Assembly: GCA_949987565.1 (NCBI GenBank) | Contig: OX465115.1 | Coordinates: 6,660,566-6,724,565 of the forward strand | Direction: 5' to 3' | From: Luidia sarsii | Lineage: Eukaryota; Echinodermata; Asteroidea; Paxillosida; Luidiidae | DNA length: 64,000 nt | Part shown: piece after piece, positions 1-45,500 of the stretch | How the letters are laid out: the number at the start of each line of letters is the position of its first letter | Numbering within the stretch: the first letter of the stretch is position 1 | Translations under genes and position numbers: made by a program | The notes under the pieces: model-generated | The model's database searches: none | The model's input: only the letters and a program-made list of their open reading frames with translations | Told to the model about the DNA's origin: nothing

Positions 1-32071
<32,071 letters not shown>

Positions 32072-34300
32072 TGTCCCAATGCTATGTATTGCATGGGAGA
32101 GCTAGCACTGTGTATTACATAGGTAACTATGTCATTTATACATACTTAGGTCCAACAAATATAAATACACCAGCACCATAGCTGGCGGAATAATGACCAT
32201 GTATTAATTGATTTTGTCTCCTCGTCATCATACAAGAAAATTATTTTTGAAGTTTAAATTGTTATCAGTCCTTTGGAATATAATCCACAATATAAAGATT
32301 TGAATTATCAATTAATCTGTTTTTTAGTGTAAATGTAATATTGTCTAAATGATTAAAGTGTGGCTCAAGTTTTTAATGACAGGACATGAATTAAAAATTC
32401 AAGTCTTACATTACAGTCGAGTGATGAAGTGTGGTGACTAAAGAGAAAGTAAAGGATCACTTTGAATCAATTCTTTTGATATTAGAATTGCATTTTGATC
32501 AGCATCATGGAAGAAGGAATGATTTGCAGGAGTGAGAAGGCAAACTAAAGCTGCGTTTCCACTGGATTTTTTATTTTCTTTCCAATGTAACCCTGACGAT
32601 GGTTACTATTAAGTCCTGTTGAAACTACCCGGTAAAGTTTTCTCTCGGTTACCTTAACCGAGCCAAATGGTTACTTTTACTGGCCAACCTGTGCCCAGTA
32701 AAATGTGACCAGGGAAGTATAGCCGAGCAGATTAGTCCAGTGGAAATGGACCACTCGGTAAAACTTGGAAACGGACCACTCAGTAAAACACATCCAGCCT
32801 ATGACGTAACACATGCGCTGTGCGCAGTGTCTGCTTACGTGTCATGCTACGTTGACCGTATCAACCTAAACCTTTTGGCGTGTATCGTTTTTTTTCCAAA
32901 TAGCCAGCGCTTCCCATATGATGGCGGATGTTGTCAATGTCATTGGGAATCTAATCTTGAGTGGCAATTTATGATTGGGTCCCTCCAGAAGGCTTGTCAG
33001 GAAAAAAGGGAAATAATTTGTGTGGCTCCATTCCCCGCTTTATCCCTTCAGGCTTCTGGTTTTTTTTTTTTTCTTTTTGCCCACACTGCAATTATCTGCC
33101 ACATGTGGTTGAACATAAAATAAGCGTCCTTATTCTCTTAAGAAAGTTGTTTTTATTTTGTGCGCTAGCGATGTCATTTTGTAACCTCAAAGGTCACACA
33201 CAGTACACTCATGAACAGTTACATTGCCAGTTTGGTAATACTTTAACCATAGTCTCCGTCAAATTCACTGACTCAAAAATTTCAAGTGGGAACGACGGTA
33301 AGATTGAAGAATTTCACATTTAAACCATTGTCTGGGTTAAATTTGAGTTCGATGGAAATGCGGCTTAATTGATGGAACATCATTTAAGAAACAAGGAAAA
33401 GATGCTTGTATTTATGATTCAGTCTCAGCTTCTTACAAGTGGATTGGTCTGAGGGGGAATCAAAGATGATTTGGTCTGTCGTCTTGACAGTTCTACAGAC
33501 ATATTGCATTTATAGCTACTCATTATTTGTCAGTACTTCTTACTTATATTTTTCGGACAAAGTGAATTAATCAGGAAAAGACACCGTTACACACCTTGTT
33601 GAAGTTTATGATAAATATATGAAAGTATTTGTGTTGAGTGTCCACAGACATGGGGCGTTGTTGTAAGTGTGAAATGAGTTAACGTCTTGGATATTACCTT
33701 TGCCTGTTAGGGACTTATAGCATCATTTGTATAGTGACATGAATTTATAATTCATTGTTATCCTATTTATTTGTTACTGGCTGTACATGTGTACAGCTTC
33801 CATTTATTTGGACCATTCTTGTGATTCAAGGAATAATTTAAGTAGAAATGTGTAGGTATGTGTAAAATGGTGTTATACATTAACTAGTTGGGTTATTTGG
33901 AGTCCATTTTAAGATTTCTGGAAAAGGGATATTTTATAATAACAACCTTCAGTATCTAATAAGTATACAATGATTTTTTTTGTAAAAAAAAAAAAAGAAT
34001 GATAATATTGATCTGCACATGGAATAATCTGCAGAATAGTCACAAAGCTGAAATTGTTTTGTCCATTTTTATGGTGCCAATTTATTTATATTTTGATATT
34101 TTAGATTTGTGTTTCCTTGAAGATTGTTAATTTAGTTCCAAAGAGAAAATGGAGCAATCAGTAAGACCTTGACATCTCGAATTATTGAGAATTGATAAAT
34201 CTGATTTCAAGATTAGATCAAGACCAGACGTGATAATTCCTTGATTTATTTATCAGAGAATAGACACCGTTTTAGCTCAGCTCACTGTTCCAATAAATTG
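32072..34300 (+). other. NALCN 3' UTR and downstream flank
   Basis: No convincing ORF follows the stop. The stretch is AT-rich. An AATAAA at 34292-34297 is one possible polyadenylation signal; where the transcript ends cannot be settled by eye. A MITE occupies 32549-33365. Confidence 0.4.
32549..33365. mobile_element. Harbinger-like MITE with TAA target duplication
   Basis: TAA at 32546-32548 and 33366-33368 flank ends AGCTGCGTTTCCA and (inverted) AGCCGCATTTCCA. The interior has no recognisable transposase. The PIF/Harbinger assignment rests on the TAA target and end sequence. Confidence 0.55.
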
Positions 34301-35906
34301 ACTCTTTTACTGGATTTGGATCACATTTCTCAATGCAGATTTCATAATCTTGATGGAACATGTAACGACTCAGCAATTTAACAAAATCCAAACTGCTGGT
34401 GCTGAGTTTATATTCATAGAATTTTGATTCTTAGATTTTTGAGATGATTTCCATTTTAGTGTTATTGTAATATTTGGACTTGTTCATCTTATTTTATTGA
34501 AATTAAAATCATAACTATCAAACACTTCCTTCTTCAGTGTTGCTGTACTCAGATGGATAGATCGATTTTTTTTCAAGAAATGGGAAATATCGAGAAATAT
34601 CTCCCTGTATCCTTTTTGTCGTTAGAAATGAAAATCATTAAAACAAATATTTTATAATACATTATACAAATTTCGCCTCTTTCTCAACAGAAATTTTCCC
34701 CATTTTTTAAATGTCTATTTGTTGTATGAACTATTATGCTATATAACCAGTCAGTCAGTTTATATAAATGAGCATTGATTTCAAGGAATTTATTCCAAGA
34801 TTATGACGAACGAATGCCAGCGCATAAGTAATAATACATGCATGTAAACACACATTATGCGAGCTCACTGTATGCACCCAAGACTCTACGTACAGTGCAC
34901 GTACAGGTGTATAGACACTGAACGTGTACAGTACGTGGACACGCATTGCACTCAGATGTCAATGACCTCATTATATTTCGTCAAATGAGGGCGCTACGCA
35001 ATCTTGGAGTTGGCCGGCCATGACAGTCCCAGATTCGGGTGAGTCCTCACAAAAGACCGCAAAGACTAGATCAAAAATAAACACATAAATATCGGCGTTG
35101 TGGTGTTTATTGCGTGAAATTATGTTGGTGCTATGTTAGGAGAGATAGGATGCGTCAGAAATAGGGTAAGGTAGTGGGTGTTTCATCGTCATTTTTGGCT
35201 TGCAATAATTGAATGCAAACAGGAATTCTGTGTAACACAACAGTGCCACACGATGGCTGTGCGTTGCGTGCATTTGAATGGAGCATTGCAGCGTACATGA
35301 TGTACGTGTACATGTAGGTAGGCTAATGCACGCAGCTAGGGTTGTCCAAATCGTTGGAAATAATCCCTTATTTACAATTCATCATCTCAGATGGTCGTAA
35401 GTAGTAATGTCAGTACAGTTCTTGGAATATTCAAGAGTGTGGCAACATTATTCAATCACATTTTGTGGACTAGGTTTCATGTATCACGTAAATTGTAAGT
35501 GGACCATTTTATAGAAATTGAAAAGTCCCTTTTAAGTTTTTGCATTTTTGTACAAAAGCTAGGATTGTAGAACAGCATTTGCCATGTAACGATGTATACA
35601 ATGGCGTACACCATATACATGTATATCACTCACTACATGTTTCTGAACATGTAATGGTAAGCAGTGTATGTGAAACCAGTGTGTGTAATGCGGTAATGCG
35701 CTGTCCATGTGCGTCACATTTTACAACGTACACAAACCCCATAGCCCTGTTTACGTGTATAGGAACATTCATGCATTCGTTTGCCAGATTGCTCATTTAT
35801 ACATGGCATAGGCCTACTCACTTTCTAAATAAATGGGTTAAATCTGATTTTCTTGTTACCTCCCAACAAACTCTTTCGTTAAGTTGTTTTTAAAAGTATT
35901 TTTTTA

Positions 35907-36088
35907 CGCAGTGGCTGTTGTTACGGCAGTCGTCCGTGTGGTTCCCTGACTTTATTGTATTCCGTCAGCATTGCAGGCTGGTTGAACCAGTCTATTAGCT
36001 GATAGTCTGGTTCCAAGAGCTAAACATCCTGACAAATACTGTGAAGTCAGGGAACCACACGGACGACTGCCGTAACAACAGCCACTGC
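35907..36088. mobile_element. 182-bp fold-back MITE family 2, copy 1
   Basis: Long terminal inverted arms CGCAGTGGCTGTTGTTACGG ... CCGTAACAACAGCCACTGC with an internal imperfect palindrome around ggctggttgaaccagtc. Other copies: 36861-37043, 50488-50670, 51630-51812, 62537-62719. Confidence 0.85.
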
Positions 36089-36860
36089 AATTTTTTTTTA
36101 TTGAAAAGCCTGGGCTTGTCATCCTATGGTGTACTTGTTTTTTATACTTAAAGACGTTCTCTTAGATTACTAATCTTGATCCTGTCTTGATTTATACAGT
36201 GCCACGGGCAGCAAACACGTTTCTGGTATTTTAAAGGGGTTGAAAAGATGCTACTTCAGATTCAATACATGTTCCTCACATATGTGAATATTATTTGGGA
36301 GGTACTAATTGTTTCCACAAAAATGATTTTCCATTTATGTTGCTTGATAGTGATGTTTGATCCTGTAATTATTGTAAGAATCTCAAATGTACTTGTACAA
36401 ACCATATTGTCCTTGATTGTTATAATTGATACCGGAACTTAATCATGCATAAAATCAGAGATACAAAATGGGTAGAATGCAATTCAAAGAAAAATTAGAT
36501 ATACATTGTAATTAATGACACAGATCACAGTCTTGTATACATTGCTGGAGTTTACCGTATGTAAGGAAATTTGGTCTACAGTTACATGTACGTGACATTG
36601 TACAAGTACAAGTAGATGTACTTTATCAAGTGTACATGGAATATGGGTAAGCACAGGAAGATTATAAACATGTATTCCATTAAGAGAAGGACGATGCCAT
36701 ACATGTATGTATGTTTGGCGTTATATGTAACCCAGAAATAAGTGCATTGTTGACATGAAAATGTACAGGGTATTGTGTTCTATGCACATGCACATGCATG
36801 TGTACATGTACGTGTATGCATACACGAATCTATCTAAAATGTTGACAAAATTATTTGTAA

Positions 36861-37043
36861 CGCAGTGGCTGTTGTTACGGCAGTCGTCCGTGTGGTTCCC
36901 TGACTTGATTGTATTTCATCAGCATTGCAGGCTGGTTGAACCAGTCTATTAGCTGATAGTCTGGTTCCAAGAGCTAAACATCCTGACAAATACTGTGAAG
37001 TCAGGGAATCAAATGAACGACTGCCGTAACAACAGCCACTGCG
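36861..37043. mobile_element. 182-bp fold-back MITE family 2, copy 2
   Basis: Same orientation and arms as copy 1, 0.8 kb away. The right arm has changes (gaatcaaatgaacgactg). Confidence 0.85.
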
Positions 37044-37531
37044 TATTTGTAAACATATACATGTACATGTGGGACACGTTTATGTACATGCTCTACACAT
37101 GTATGTGCATGCACATGGTGTATGCTGTGTAGGAAGCACGTTGATTGTATTTAGCTCTGTACATGTAGATCAATGCGTTGCAAACACATCCATACATGTC
37201 ATATGTATGTATAACTAGTAAATTCATGTGAGTGTGTACTGTATTGCAGATGGTACATGTACAGTGTATGTGTACATGTGTACAATATGGACATGTTCCT
37301 GAAGTGATAGGGATGTACAAATAGTTTATGCAACAAATGATATTCACATTCAGAGGCAGAGTCAACCACAGGCAAACTGGTGGTAGCAGTAGCAATGTTT
37401 GCTTGTATGAATGGATCGATGCCACTCGGATAGGGCAAGGTTTGTGTAACACTGAGACTACACGTATAACGTAAAGTGTAGAATGCTGTGTGACAGGAAT
37501 CACACGTAACTATTTCTCCCTTTTCTTTCAG

Positions 37532-37673
37532 ATTGTATCTACGTGTTGATGTTGGACTATACACACATGCGTACATGGTTCTCAACTTGCCTGGTCTCCA
37601 ATTGAATCGGGTCTGGTTCCCTTTTCACATTTCTCCATTGAATGGACAAATATATGCACAGATATAGAAGAAG
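37532..37673 (+). other. Possible 5' UTR exon of the zinc-finger gene
   Basis: A strong acceptor (cccttttctttcag) ends at 37531 and a donor (GAAG|gtgagg) follows at 37674, 0.7 kb before the first coding ATG at 38401. There is no conserved coding content. A guess from splice signals only; transcript data would decide. Confidence 0.2.
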
Positions 37674-37950
37674 GTGAGGAGTCAGGTTCCTGTTTATCTT
37701 CCTCATTGCCAGTGCACCTACACCATTGATATGTCCATACCGTATATATTTATGTCCATGCTTTCAAACAAACATTGAATCATTGCCCTTCTCTGTGATC
37801 TTTCCCCCTCTTCTCACTAATCCCTACCCTACTCCTTGCCCTTCCCTTTGATCTATCCCTACCAGCTTCACTCTTTGTCCTTTGTTTCTCATCCGTGTCC
37901 TTTTCACTCTCCCCCCTTCCTTCGTGTACATGTATCTGTTTTGTCCTTGT

Positions 37951-38066
37951 CACTCTGCCTTTGAGAAAGATCCTGCTAGGATCGAAACGTCAGGCCCACT
38001 AAATTTTAAGATTTACATTTTGGTAATTTTAGTCAGTAAGCAGCTTGCAACATTTTTGTATATCAC
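37951..38066 (+). mobile_element. Fold-back MITE family 1, right half only
   Basis: It has ctctgcctttgagaaag, aggatcgaaacgtcaggccc and the tail to gtatatcac. The left arm is missing. Confidence 0.65.
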
Positions 38067-38400
38067 CATAAAGATATTTCTTTCTTTCTCAGGAAAGATT
38101 TTCTGCTATGTAACTTATTCCAGGCTTTTGCAACATTAAGTTGACCGGCATGTAACCATGACGGGGCATGTAACCCTGTGTACAAATATATTTGCTCATG
38201 CATGGAGCACATGTAGTGTCACATAGTTTGTGAGGTTTAAGATCTGTGTCATTTCTGACCCTTCCCAACGAGCAAACTGACAAACTCGTTGTGATGACCA
38301 TTCTCTTCATGCTTGCCGTGTACAGGACTTGAAATAGATGTTGAGTGCTACCCAGCAGCTCTAGCACCATATTATATGTGCTTTGGTCGGCTGTCTTAAG

Positions 38401-38478
38401 ATGAGTCTTCAGAGACCTCCATTCTCACCTCCAACAAGCCACGTAACCTTTTGGCAGGCAGAGGTTGAACAGCTTCAG
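38401..38478 (+). CDS. Zinc-finger gene, proposed first coding exon
   Basis: 26 codons, MSLQRPPFSPPTSHVTFWQA then EVEQLQ, ending at a good donor CAG|gtgaga in phase 0. An in-frame TAG at 38362-38364 lies upstream, so the ATG is the first in frame. A possible acceptor (gtgtacag at 38325) would make this part of a mixed 5' UTR and coding exon. Confidence 0.55.
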
Positions 38479-41400
38479 GTGAGACTTCTATGCTCATTTA
38501 GATGGGATCCATTCTATGCCAGTATTCTACTGCCAGTACTGGCCTTTGCTCAACCCTAACCCCCTACCAATTTTTTTGGTAGGATATAACCTGAATCCTG
38601 CAAAATCCTGCTATCCTACCTGTTCAAAGCTCCATGTGACCTGGATCCTGCCAAATCCTGCAGTACTGCCAAATCCTGCACTGAGTTTATGGAGTTTTAG
38701 TCCACATAAACAAAGACTTTTTTCAGCTTAGAACAATGGGCCCTTTTTCGAACGGATAATCTCTTGACAAAACCCACAACGACGTCCGAATTGTTACCAG
38801 CATCCTGCATTTTCCTACTGACAAAATCGCCTTATGCCCTCAATCCTGCACATTCCTACAGTGTGTCAACTCTCATGTGCCCTCAATCCTGCAAAATCCT
38901 TCTCCAGCACTTTGATAGTAGTAGCCTGTATCCTGCACAATCCTGCAATGTGTCAACTTTCATGTGCCCTGAATCCTGCAGAATCCTGCAATGTGTCAAC
39001 TCTCATGTGCCCTGAATCCAGCAGAATCCTGCAGAAGGCAAATAGGATTTTGCAGGATTTGGGAAGGTTAGGGATCTTATATTAAATCCTTCTCCAGCAC
39101 TTTGATAGTAGTAGCCTGTATCCTGCAGAATCCTGCAATGTGTCAACTCTCATGTGCCCTGAATCCTGCAGAATCCTGCAATGTGTCAACTCTCATGTGC
39201 CCTGAATCCAGCAGAATCCTGCAGAAGGCAAATAGGATTCTGCAGGATTTAGGAAGGTTAGGGATTACACAACATTGGTGTCAAAGAATAGCATCATTGT
39301 CTGATCCAACATATGTATGAAATAGCACACCTGTGAAAATTTCAGCTCAATCCGCCAACCGAGTCTCGAGAAAATAGTGAAAACCGCTTCATTTGTTTCA
39401 CGAAAATGCAGCATTCATCGTACTGTTTCGAATAGTAATTTAGATCTCGTGGTGAGATGTAATTATTTCTTTACTATTTTCTCCAAAAATACAACATTTT
39501 AGACAGAAATATTTCAGTGCCATCTTTCTACTATAACCATCTTCAAATTGTATAAGTTTCATGTAAATCTGTGAACATTTCTGTTTGTTGATCTTACCAA
39601 TGTTGTGTAGGGGCTTTAATGCTTTATGCCAATGTACTATGAAAATTAATAAGTGTAATAGAAAAGTCATTCTTACTGCACCTTTATATGGTCACCTTGA
39701 AAAGCAACGTAAAGTTTTCCCTAGTCAAGAGTCATGTTCATGAGGAATACAATAATGCATTGGAAGTTTTAAAAGATGAATAAGATCTGTGTGTTGACAT
39801 GTAGTTTGTGTGCTGAATGACGAGAGCATTGTGTATTGATTATATCCTGGCAGGTTCCTGGTATGGAGTCCCATCCAAGACCCCCACTCACCCCAGCCAA
39901 ACCACCGACATCAGGTAAGACGTGAGCTTTGTAAATGACCACAGTCTATATACGAAGGTTTGCGGTGAACACCATGTATCAGGTCTCTTAAAGGAAGAGG
40001 TGTGGTTCTGAAAAGAACCTGAGGGTAACTCCTTAAAGGAAGAGGTATGGTTCTGAAAAGAACCTGAGGGTAACTCTTTAAGGAAGAGGTATGGTTCTGA
40101 AAAGAACCTGAGGGTAACTCCTTAAAGGAAGAGGTATGGTTCTGAAAAGAACCTGAGGGTAACCTGAGGGTAACCTGAGGGTAACTCAGAACCATACCTC
40201 TTCCTTTAAGAGACCTGATACATGGTGTTCACCGCAAACCTTCGTATATTGATTCACCCACCATGCAAAGCCTTAAGTCTCATTTGACCACAGTCTAATC
40301 ACAATCCGACATGGATGCCGACCTTCAGCCTTAACCACTTCACGCCGGTCATTTTGCCAGTGCCCATTACCCCCACACTGGGTTTTGTAATAATGGCTCA
40401 TTTTCTAAACTCGCTAAAAACGATCAGGAACAATGTATATCTGTGGAATAAATCAATAAGGGTATACTATGTGTACAGGTGAGTCAAACCTGGCACAATT
40501 TGGACATTGGTGTGGCTCTTGTCAAGAGATTATCCGTTCAAAAAAAGTGCCCATTCTGCGTTGTCATTTGAGCGTAGCATGACTTTGGGCGTGCGTACTA
40601 ATACAGATAGGCTCTGACCTCAGACTAGCCTCCATTCCAGGCAGTCAAATCTGTGAGTTGGTCGGCCCAAACCGAGTGTACAATTTGTGGTGAAGAAAGT
40701 GGGTGGAATTCCACTGCCTGGCTGATGACCGTTGGGCTGTGTGACACTGACATGCCAACACACTGTCTCCCATGGCAGTGTGCTATCCCTCAAACATCCA
40801 CGCAAATGGTCCCACAATAGCCTCCGTGTCACGTAGTAAAACCATAGCAGACCCCAAATGGGGTGTCCCTGGTGCGAAGTGGTTAATGCAAACATGCTCA
40901 CTGACTGATTGCGTACTCTCTTAATAAAAGGTCATCATTGTTCATAGAAATTACCATAAAAGGCGCATTCCCAACTTTTGCCATCAACTTAAGAAAAACG
41001 ATGGTGGCCAGCAGGAATATTTCACATGGTGTACAGTACTACACGTACTCATTGTACTGTTACATGTACGATTGTACAATTGCCATGGTTATAGCAGACT
41101 CTGCTCATGCGTTCTTATGAATGAGCCAACCCTTTCATGCAGAGTTTGTCTTTGATGATTTGCCTGCAGGTTATGAGTGCAGCAAATGCTGTGCACGGTT
41201 TGCTTCCATCGCTAGCCACGTTGCTCATGAGATTGCTGGCTGCGTTACCATGGCACCTTCCACCACACAACAGCAAAGCGCCGCCCTGTACACCAGGAAT
41301 ACCGTGCAGCCAACACCCGTCATTAACCAGACACCCAGGCCTGTGGTCAGTAGCAATGGCTTACCCAGTAGTTCCACTAGCACATCGCCCAGAGGTAAGA

Positions 41401-42536
41401 GCCATAAAACCGACAAGGTATCTAGCCCTCGGTCCTTCTTAGAGGCAGAGCAAGGTGGCCAGGAGTACCACTGCAAGATCTGTCCGCAGGTCTATTACAG
41501 CAAGTCAGACGTCTTGCTTCATGCTCGCTCCCACACTGAGGGCAAGCCTTACAAATGTGAGGATTGCGGCAAAGGCTTTGCAACCACCTCCTACCTGAGT
41601 CAGCACTCACGGGTCCACACTAACCACAAGCCCTACAACTGCACCTTCTGCGATAAGTCCTTCAAGCAGTTGTCTCATCTGCAGCAGCACACTCGCATCC
41701 ACACGGGCATGAAGCCGTACAAGTGTTTTGATGCAGGCTGTGATAAGGCCTTCAGCCAGCTCTCCAACCTGCAGCAGCATTGGCGGCGACACAACAAGGA
41801 CAAGCCGTACAAATGCCGGGACTGTTACCGCGCCTACGACGAGCTGGAGAAGCTGCAGAATCATGTGCTGTCACATGAGAATACACGGCGCGAGAAGCGG
41901 TTCTCATGTGGTGTATGCGGCAAGACCTACAGCTTAGAGGTCTACCTGCAGAAGCACATGGACAAGCACCCCCAGATTGCCAGCAATGGAATCAATAATC
42001 TGCCCATCACAGAGTCAGGCAAGCACAGCAACTCCTCATCGGTGGTCAATCTTACACACCACAAGAAGCATAAGAAGAGCAAGAAGAAGGCCAACTCAGA
42101 CCCCGCCCCCACCATGAATATTCATCAGCCAACCTTGAATATGAATGAGTATTCCTCTGCAGAAGCCGCCAGCCACCTTGTCCCCATGCTGATGCATCTT
42201 CAGGCCCCAGACACAGTCTTGCAGCCTTTGTCCTTACCCCCACGTTGTGGTGGTCCTAGTCAGTCCACTGACACCAAGCCAAGCACCCAGCCCCACGGGT
42301 TCCCATCCCACACAGCCACTAGTCCTGCCGTAGGCACTCACCCACTGAATCTACACATCCCAATGCCTACGTCCTTAGGTTACATGAACCGAGGGCCGCC
42401 TGTCTTTACAACCGAGAGCCCCACGTTCACCACGTCAGGGACTTTCCAGTCTCCCAGTCACATTGTGGACTCTAGAATGCCGTATTTCCCCCTGCCTGTG
42501 TCAGCACCCAATGTGTCTCACGTCATACAGGCTTAA
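38401..42536 (+). CDS. C2H2 zinc-finger transcription factor, ZNF362/ZNF384 - rotund/squeeze - lin-29 family
   Basis: Proposed coding exons are 38401-38478, 39854-39914 and 41143-42536, phases 0 and 1, about 510 residues. Family members are nuclear DNA-binding regulators. Finger positions, numbered from the ATG at 41121: C118/C121/H134/H138, C146/C149/H162/H166, C174/C177/H190/H194, C202/C207/H220/H224, C232/C235/H248/H252, C263/C266/H279/H283. Family signatures are KSFKQLSHLQQHTRIHTG, CDKAFSQLSNLQQHWRRHNK and the RAY-containing fifth finger. A degenerate C2HC finger (C20, C23, H36, C41) precedes them, and a Lys-rich stretch HHKKHKKSKKK (likely NLS) and a Pro/Ser/Thr-rich tail follow. The start at 38401 has an in-frame TAG at 38362. 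The first two exons have no homology check, so the N terminus is less certain than the fingers. Confidence 0.88.
38553..39264. mobile_element. Element with AATCCTGC internal tandem repeats, copy 1
   Basis: The left end caaccctaaccccctacc and right end gggaaggttaggga are roughly inverted. The interior has many aatcctgca words and tandem blocks with tgtgtcaactctcatgtgcc. A related element is at 54168-54815. It lies in the zinc-finger gene's first coding intron. Confidence 0.5.
39854..39914 (+). CDS. Zinc-finger gene, proposed second coding exon
   Basis: 61 nt, VPGMESHPRPPLTPAKPPTS, between acceptor tcctggcag and donor TCAG|gtaaga (phase 1). The phases fit both the preceding exon and the zinc-finger exon. 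Pro-rich sequence is common in N termini of such factors but is not diagnostic. Confidence 0.6.
39948..40249. mobile_element. Fold-back element with internal 46-bp repeats
   Basis: Arms atatacgaaggtttgcggtg ... and its complement enclose about four copies of a unit with ggttctgaaaagaacctgag. Located 33 bp after the second coding exon of the zinc-finger gene. Same family as 6537-6800. Confidence 0.7.
40331..40886. mobile_element. TTAA-flanked transposon, copy 3
   Basis: Ends ttaaccacttcacgccgg and tgcgaagtggttaa, with the same interior words as copies 1 and 2 (cttgtcaagagattatccg, ggtgaagaaagtgggtggaa). No transposase ORF. Confidence 0.65.
41143..42536 (+). CDS. Zinc-finger gene, main exon with all fingers
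   Basis: One long exon encodes the degenerate first finger, all six C2H2 fingers, the basic stretch and the tail to TAA at 42534. Two acceptors, at 41142 (ctttcatgcag) and 41169 (ttgcctgcag), are both in phase 1 with the preceding exon. They differ by 27 nt, which adds or removes the acidic segment EFVFDDLPA. An ATG at 41121 is also in frame and could start an N-terminally different isoform. Confidence 0.93.
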
Positions 42537-45500
42537 GGTCTTGTGCACTATCGGAATGCATGAGTGTATAAAGACTACAGAGACTGATGTCTTCAGTACA
42601 AGGATACAATGACTGCATGATGACATCTGCCACCAAGGAGCTGCACACTACATGTAGGTTGACTAGTACCATTCACACATGTTCAGTTTCTTGGCTGTGA
42701 ACGAGGACCAATATGACCAAGGTGCATGCATTGCACACAAATATAACCGGGGTCAGTATGTAATTGGACACAGACCCGTCATGACTGTGTACTCACTACA
42801 CACGTACATTCTGCTTGGACTCTTGTATGACCCTGCCTGCCATGCACATTGCATAACCAGGACTGAGTCCAAGGGACCTATGGATCTTGCTCAGAGGTCA
42901 ATGTCGACTGAGCAAGTCGTGGACTGAAGGGAGTGGGAGTGTATAGGAAGCTGCATCTCACCGAACCCAAAGGGACTGTGAGTGTGTTTTAAAATGCCAA
43001 TTAGTTGATGTACATATTTAGTAAGCAATTAGATAACCATTAACAAGGTATTGTACAATGTACATATCTTTAAGAATAATCTACTTACATTTGTAAAGTT
43101 AGAGTAACTTAGAGACGTCACTAGATATAGCTGGTTTGTGCACAACCATTGTAAGAGAAATGATTGATGTAGTGGCACACACTCTGTGTCAGCTCGTATT
43201 GTATGGCTAAGGTTTGAGTGCCATGTCAAAGATCCAGCATTTAGCAGCAAGCTCACTTCACTTACCCACACGTTTCTTGATTTGCTTCATCATGTCTGCC
43301 GTATCCCTTCCACGTTCAAAACTTTGAATTGTGCATGGGAATACTTTGTGTTTTGTTGGGAATTCATTGTACAACCTGCATACTTTAACACTGTCAGGTG
43401 AGTGTTTTGATCATAAACTATTTTTGGAGAAAAACATTGAACATGATCTTTACAGATTTATTAAGTGCCAAAATGATAATGTGTGCATAGTCCCATAAGC
43501 TGATCACAGGCATGGTGAGTTACATAATCAACAAGCTGTCTATTCTGAGACAAACTTACAGATCTCAGTGAAATGTAATTTTTGTATGGACACACATGAT
43601 CTTATTTTTTGAGTACTATGTTTTTGCGTCATTCATGTGGGGTCAAAGAGCTTCAACAACATGAACCTTTGACATACGTGAACTGGCATTGTTCTACCTT
43701 TGTGTAAAAATTAAGTAAATTGATGGTTTTGGGAACATTGTTACATGTTATGATTATGTAGGTGTGATTAATCAGTTTCTGTTAATTAGTATATCTGTAT
43801 TTGCATTTCTATTCATGGTCCTTGATTATTGTTTAGTTGTTAGGTGTTTACAAGAAGGAAAATGTATCCTCTGTGTTCAAAACTCTGAGGATGAAACTAA
43901 GATACAACTCTACAAAGGTCAGAATGTTTTAATTTGTTTTGGGAATTTCCTTGATATCCAAAATCAAAGTCTGGCATTTCTAAACTGAAGTGTGACACAC
44001 TAAATTGGCTGAATTCATCATTAGGCAATATCAATATGTTTGATCAAGGCTTGTGAATAGATATAAACTAACGAGACTAAATAATTGCTTCATGTGGTCT
44101 CTTAGGCACCTCAATATCTATTGTCCATGTTTGAAATCCCACAGGAGAACCATTTGAAATAATCATACTCAAATACTCCATCCCTCATTCCAGGATTATT
44201 GCTTTGCAATTTTGATTTGATTCATTTAACAGTCATTAACATTTTCTGCAACTAATCAGGAAAATGTTGGAGAAATTGTTCTGCAAGCTTAAAACTTGGG
44301 AAGTTGTAGCAAACACTCAGTGAAGAGTTCATTGACGAGGAAATCCTACTGGTGTAGCTTGAAGTTGATATGTGGCAGTCCTACCTGCTTATGCGTGTAT
44401 TTTATTTTTATATAGTCAGTATTAACTTGGAAATGCTGGACTTTTTTACTGGCACACAATCAGTGAATTTTGCACTTTTTAAAGATGTGCGTGTTCATTG
44501 TTCTATGGAGGTTTCCACATTGTATGAGTTTGTATTCATGAAATTTGTAAAGTAAATGAAAAGTGTAAAATATTTTTTTAATAATGATTATTGTGAGTAG
44601 ATTACTGTACACTGGACCTAATCAGTTAATCCCAAGAGGTAAAAGGGAAAGGGTATTTTGCTGTGTTGCGGTGTTTTTACTACGTGTATGTGATGGCTAG
44701 GTAATAAGTGTTGTTAACTCTTAGTGAAAGATCCAGTTGATTAGACTAAGGCTCCTGTGTGATAATGTCTTTGTAATACTGTGAATACCATATCCCACAT
44801 GGTGCATGACGTCGCCATGTAAGGCAACTTTCTTCACATCTCTCATTTCCTCATGGCAATTGTTTTTCTGCACAAGCCTTTGACATTGGTAGTTGACTTA
44901 TTTTTATTTAGACATTCATAGGTAGATTTCTTAATTTTCTTTGTTTTATTCATTTGTAACCGATGAAATAACTGTTGTGCACAGTGGGTCAGTCTTCGCA
45001 CCATGTGTCATTTCAAAATCCTCTGTTGTATGTTGGTCATTTGCCACATGGCCATATACACTTGTACACTTCATCACATCGTTACTGATCACTCTGAACT
45101 CTTGATGCCAGAACCAAGGGTCCACATGCCTTGTCACTTTGCTCAAAAAGCTGGACAACATTGTGCAAAAAATCTTCTAAACGCTGTAAACGGCATGCGA
45201 CTTTTCTGTGGATTAAAACAAATCATCCTTTTTATTATGCATTTATACTAATGAAAGTTAAAAAAGGACTGTACAAAATCTTCTTGAAATATGATTTTTT
45301 GTTTATATATTTCCAAGTTGCATGACCAATACAAATCAGTGAACAATCTTGCACATTAGAGTGAAGCTTTGAATGTTGGGTCATGCCACTCAATATCTTC
45401 ACTTGAAGAACAAGTTTGCTATTGTGAGTACGATGTAATTTATTGCCAAGGTTGACTAGTACGGGTACCAGAATGCAGTGCTTGACTCCTGAGCACTGAC

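Larger units (their letters stand above)
34301..38325. other. Intergenic or 5' region of the zinc-finger gene, no coding gene seen
   Basis: Short ORFs only, none with recognisable domains or coherent splice sites. It contains two 182-bp fold-back MITEs and scattered TACATGTA-type words. The upstream promoter of the zinc-finger gene should lie here. Confidence 0.4.
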
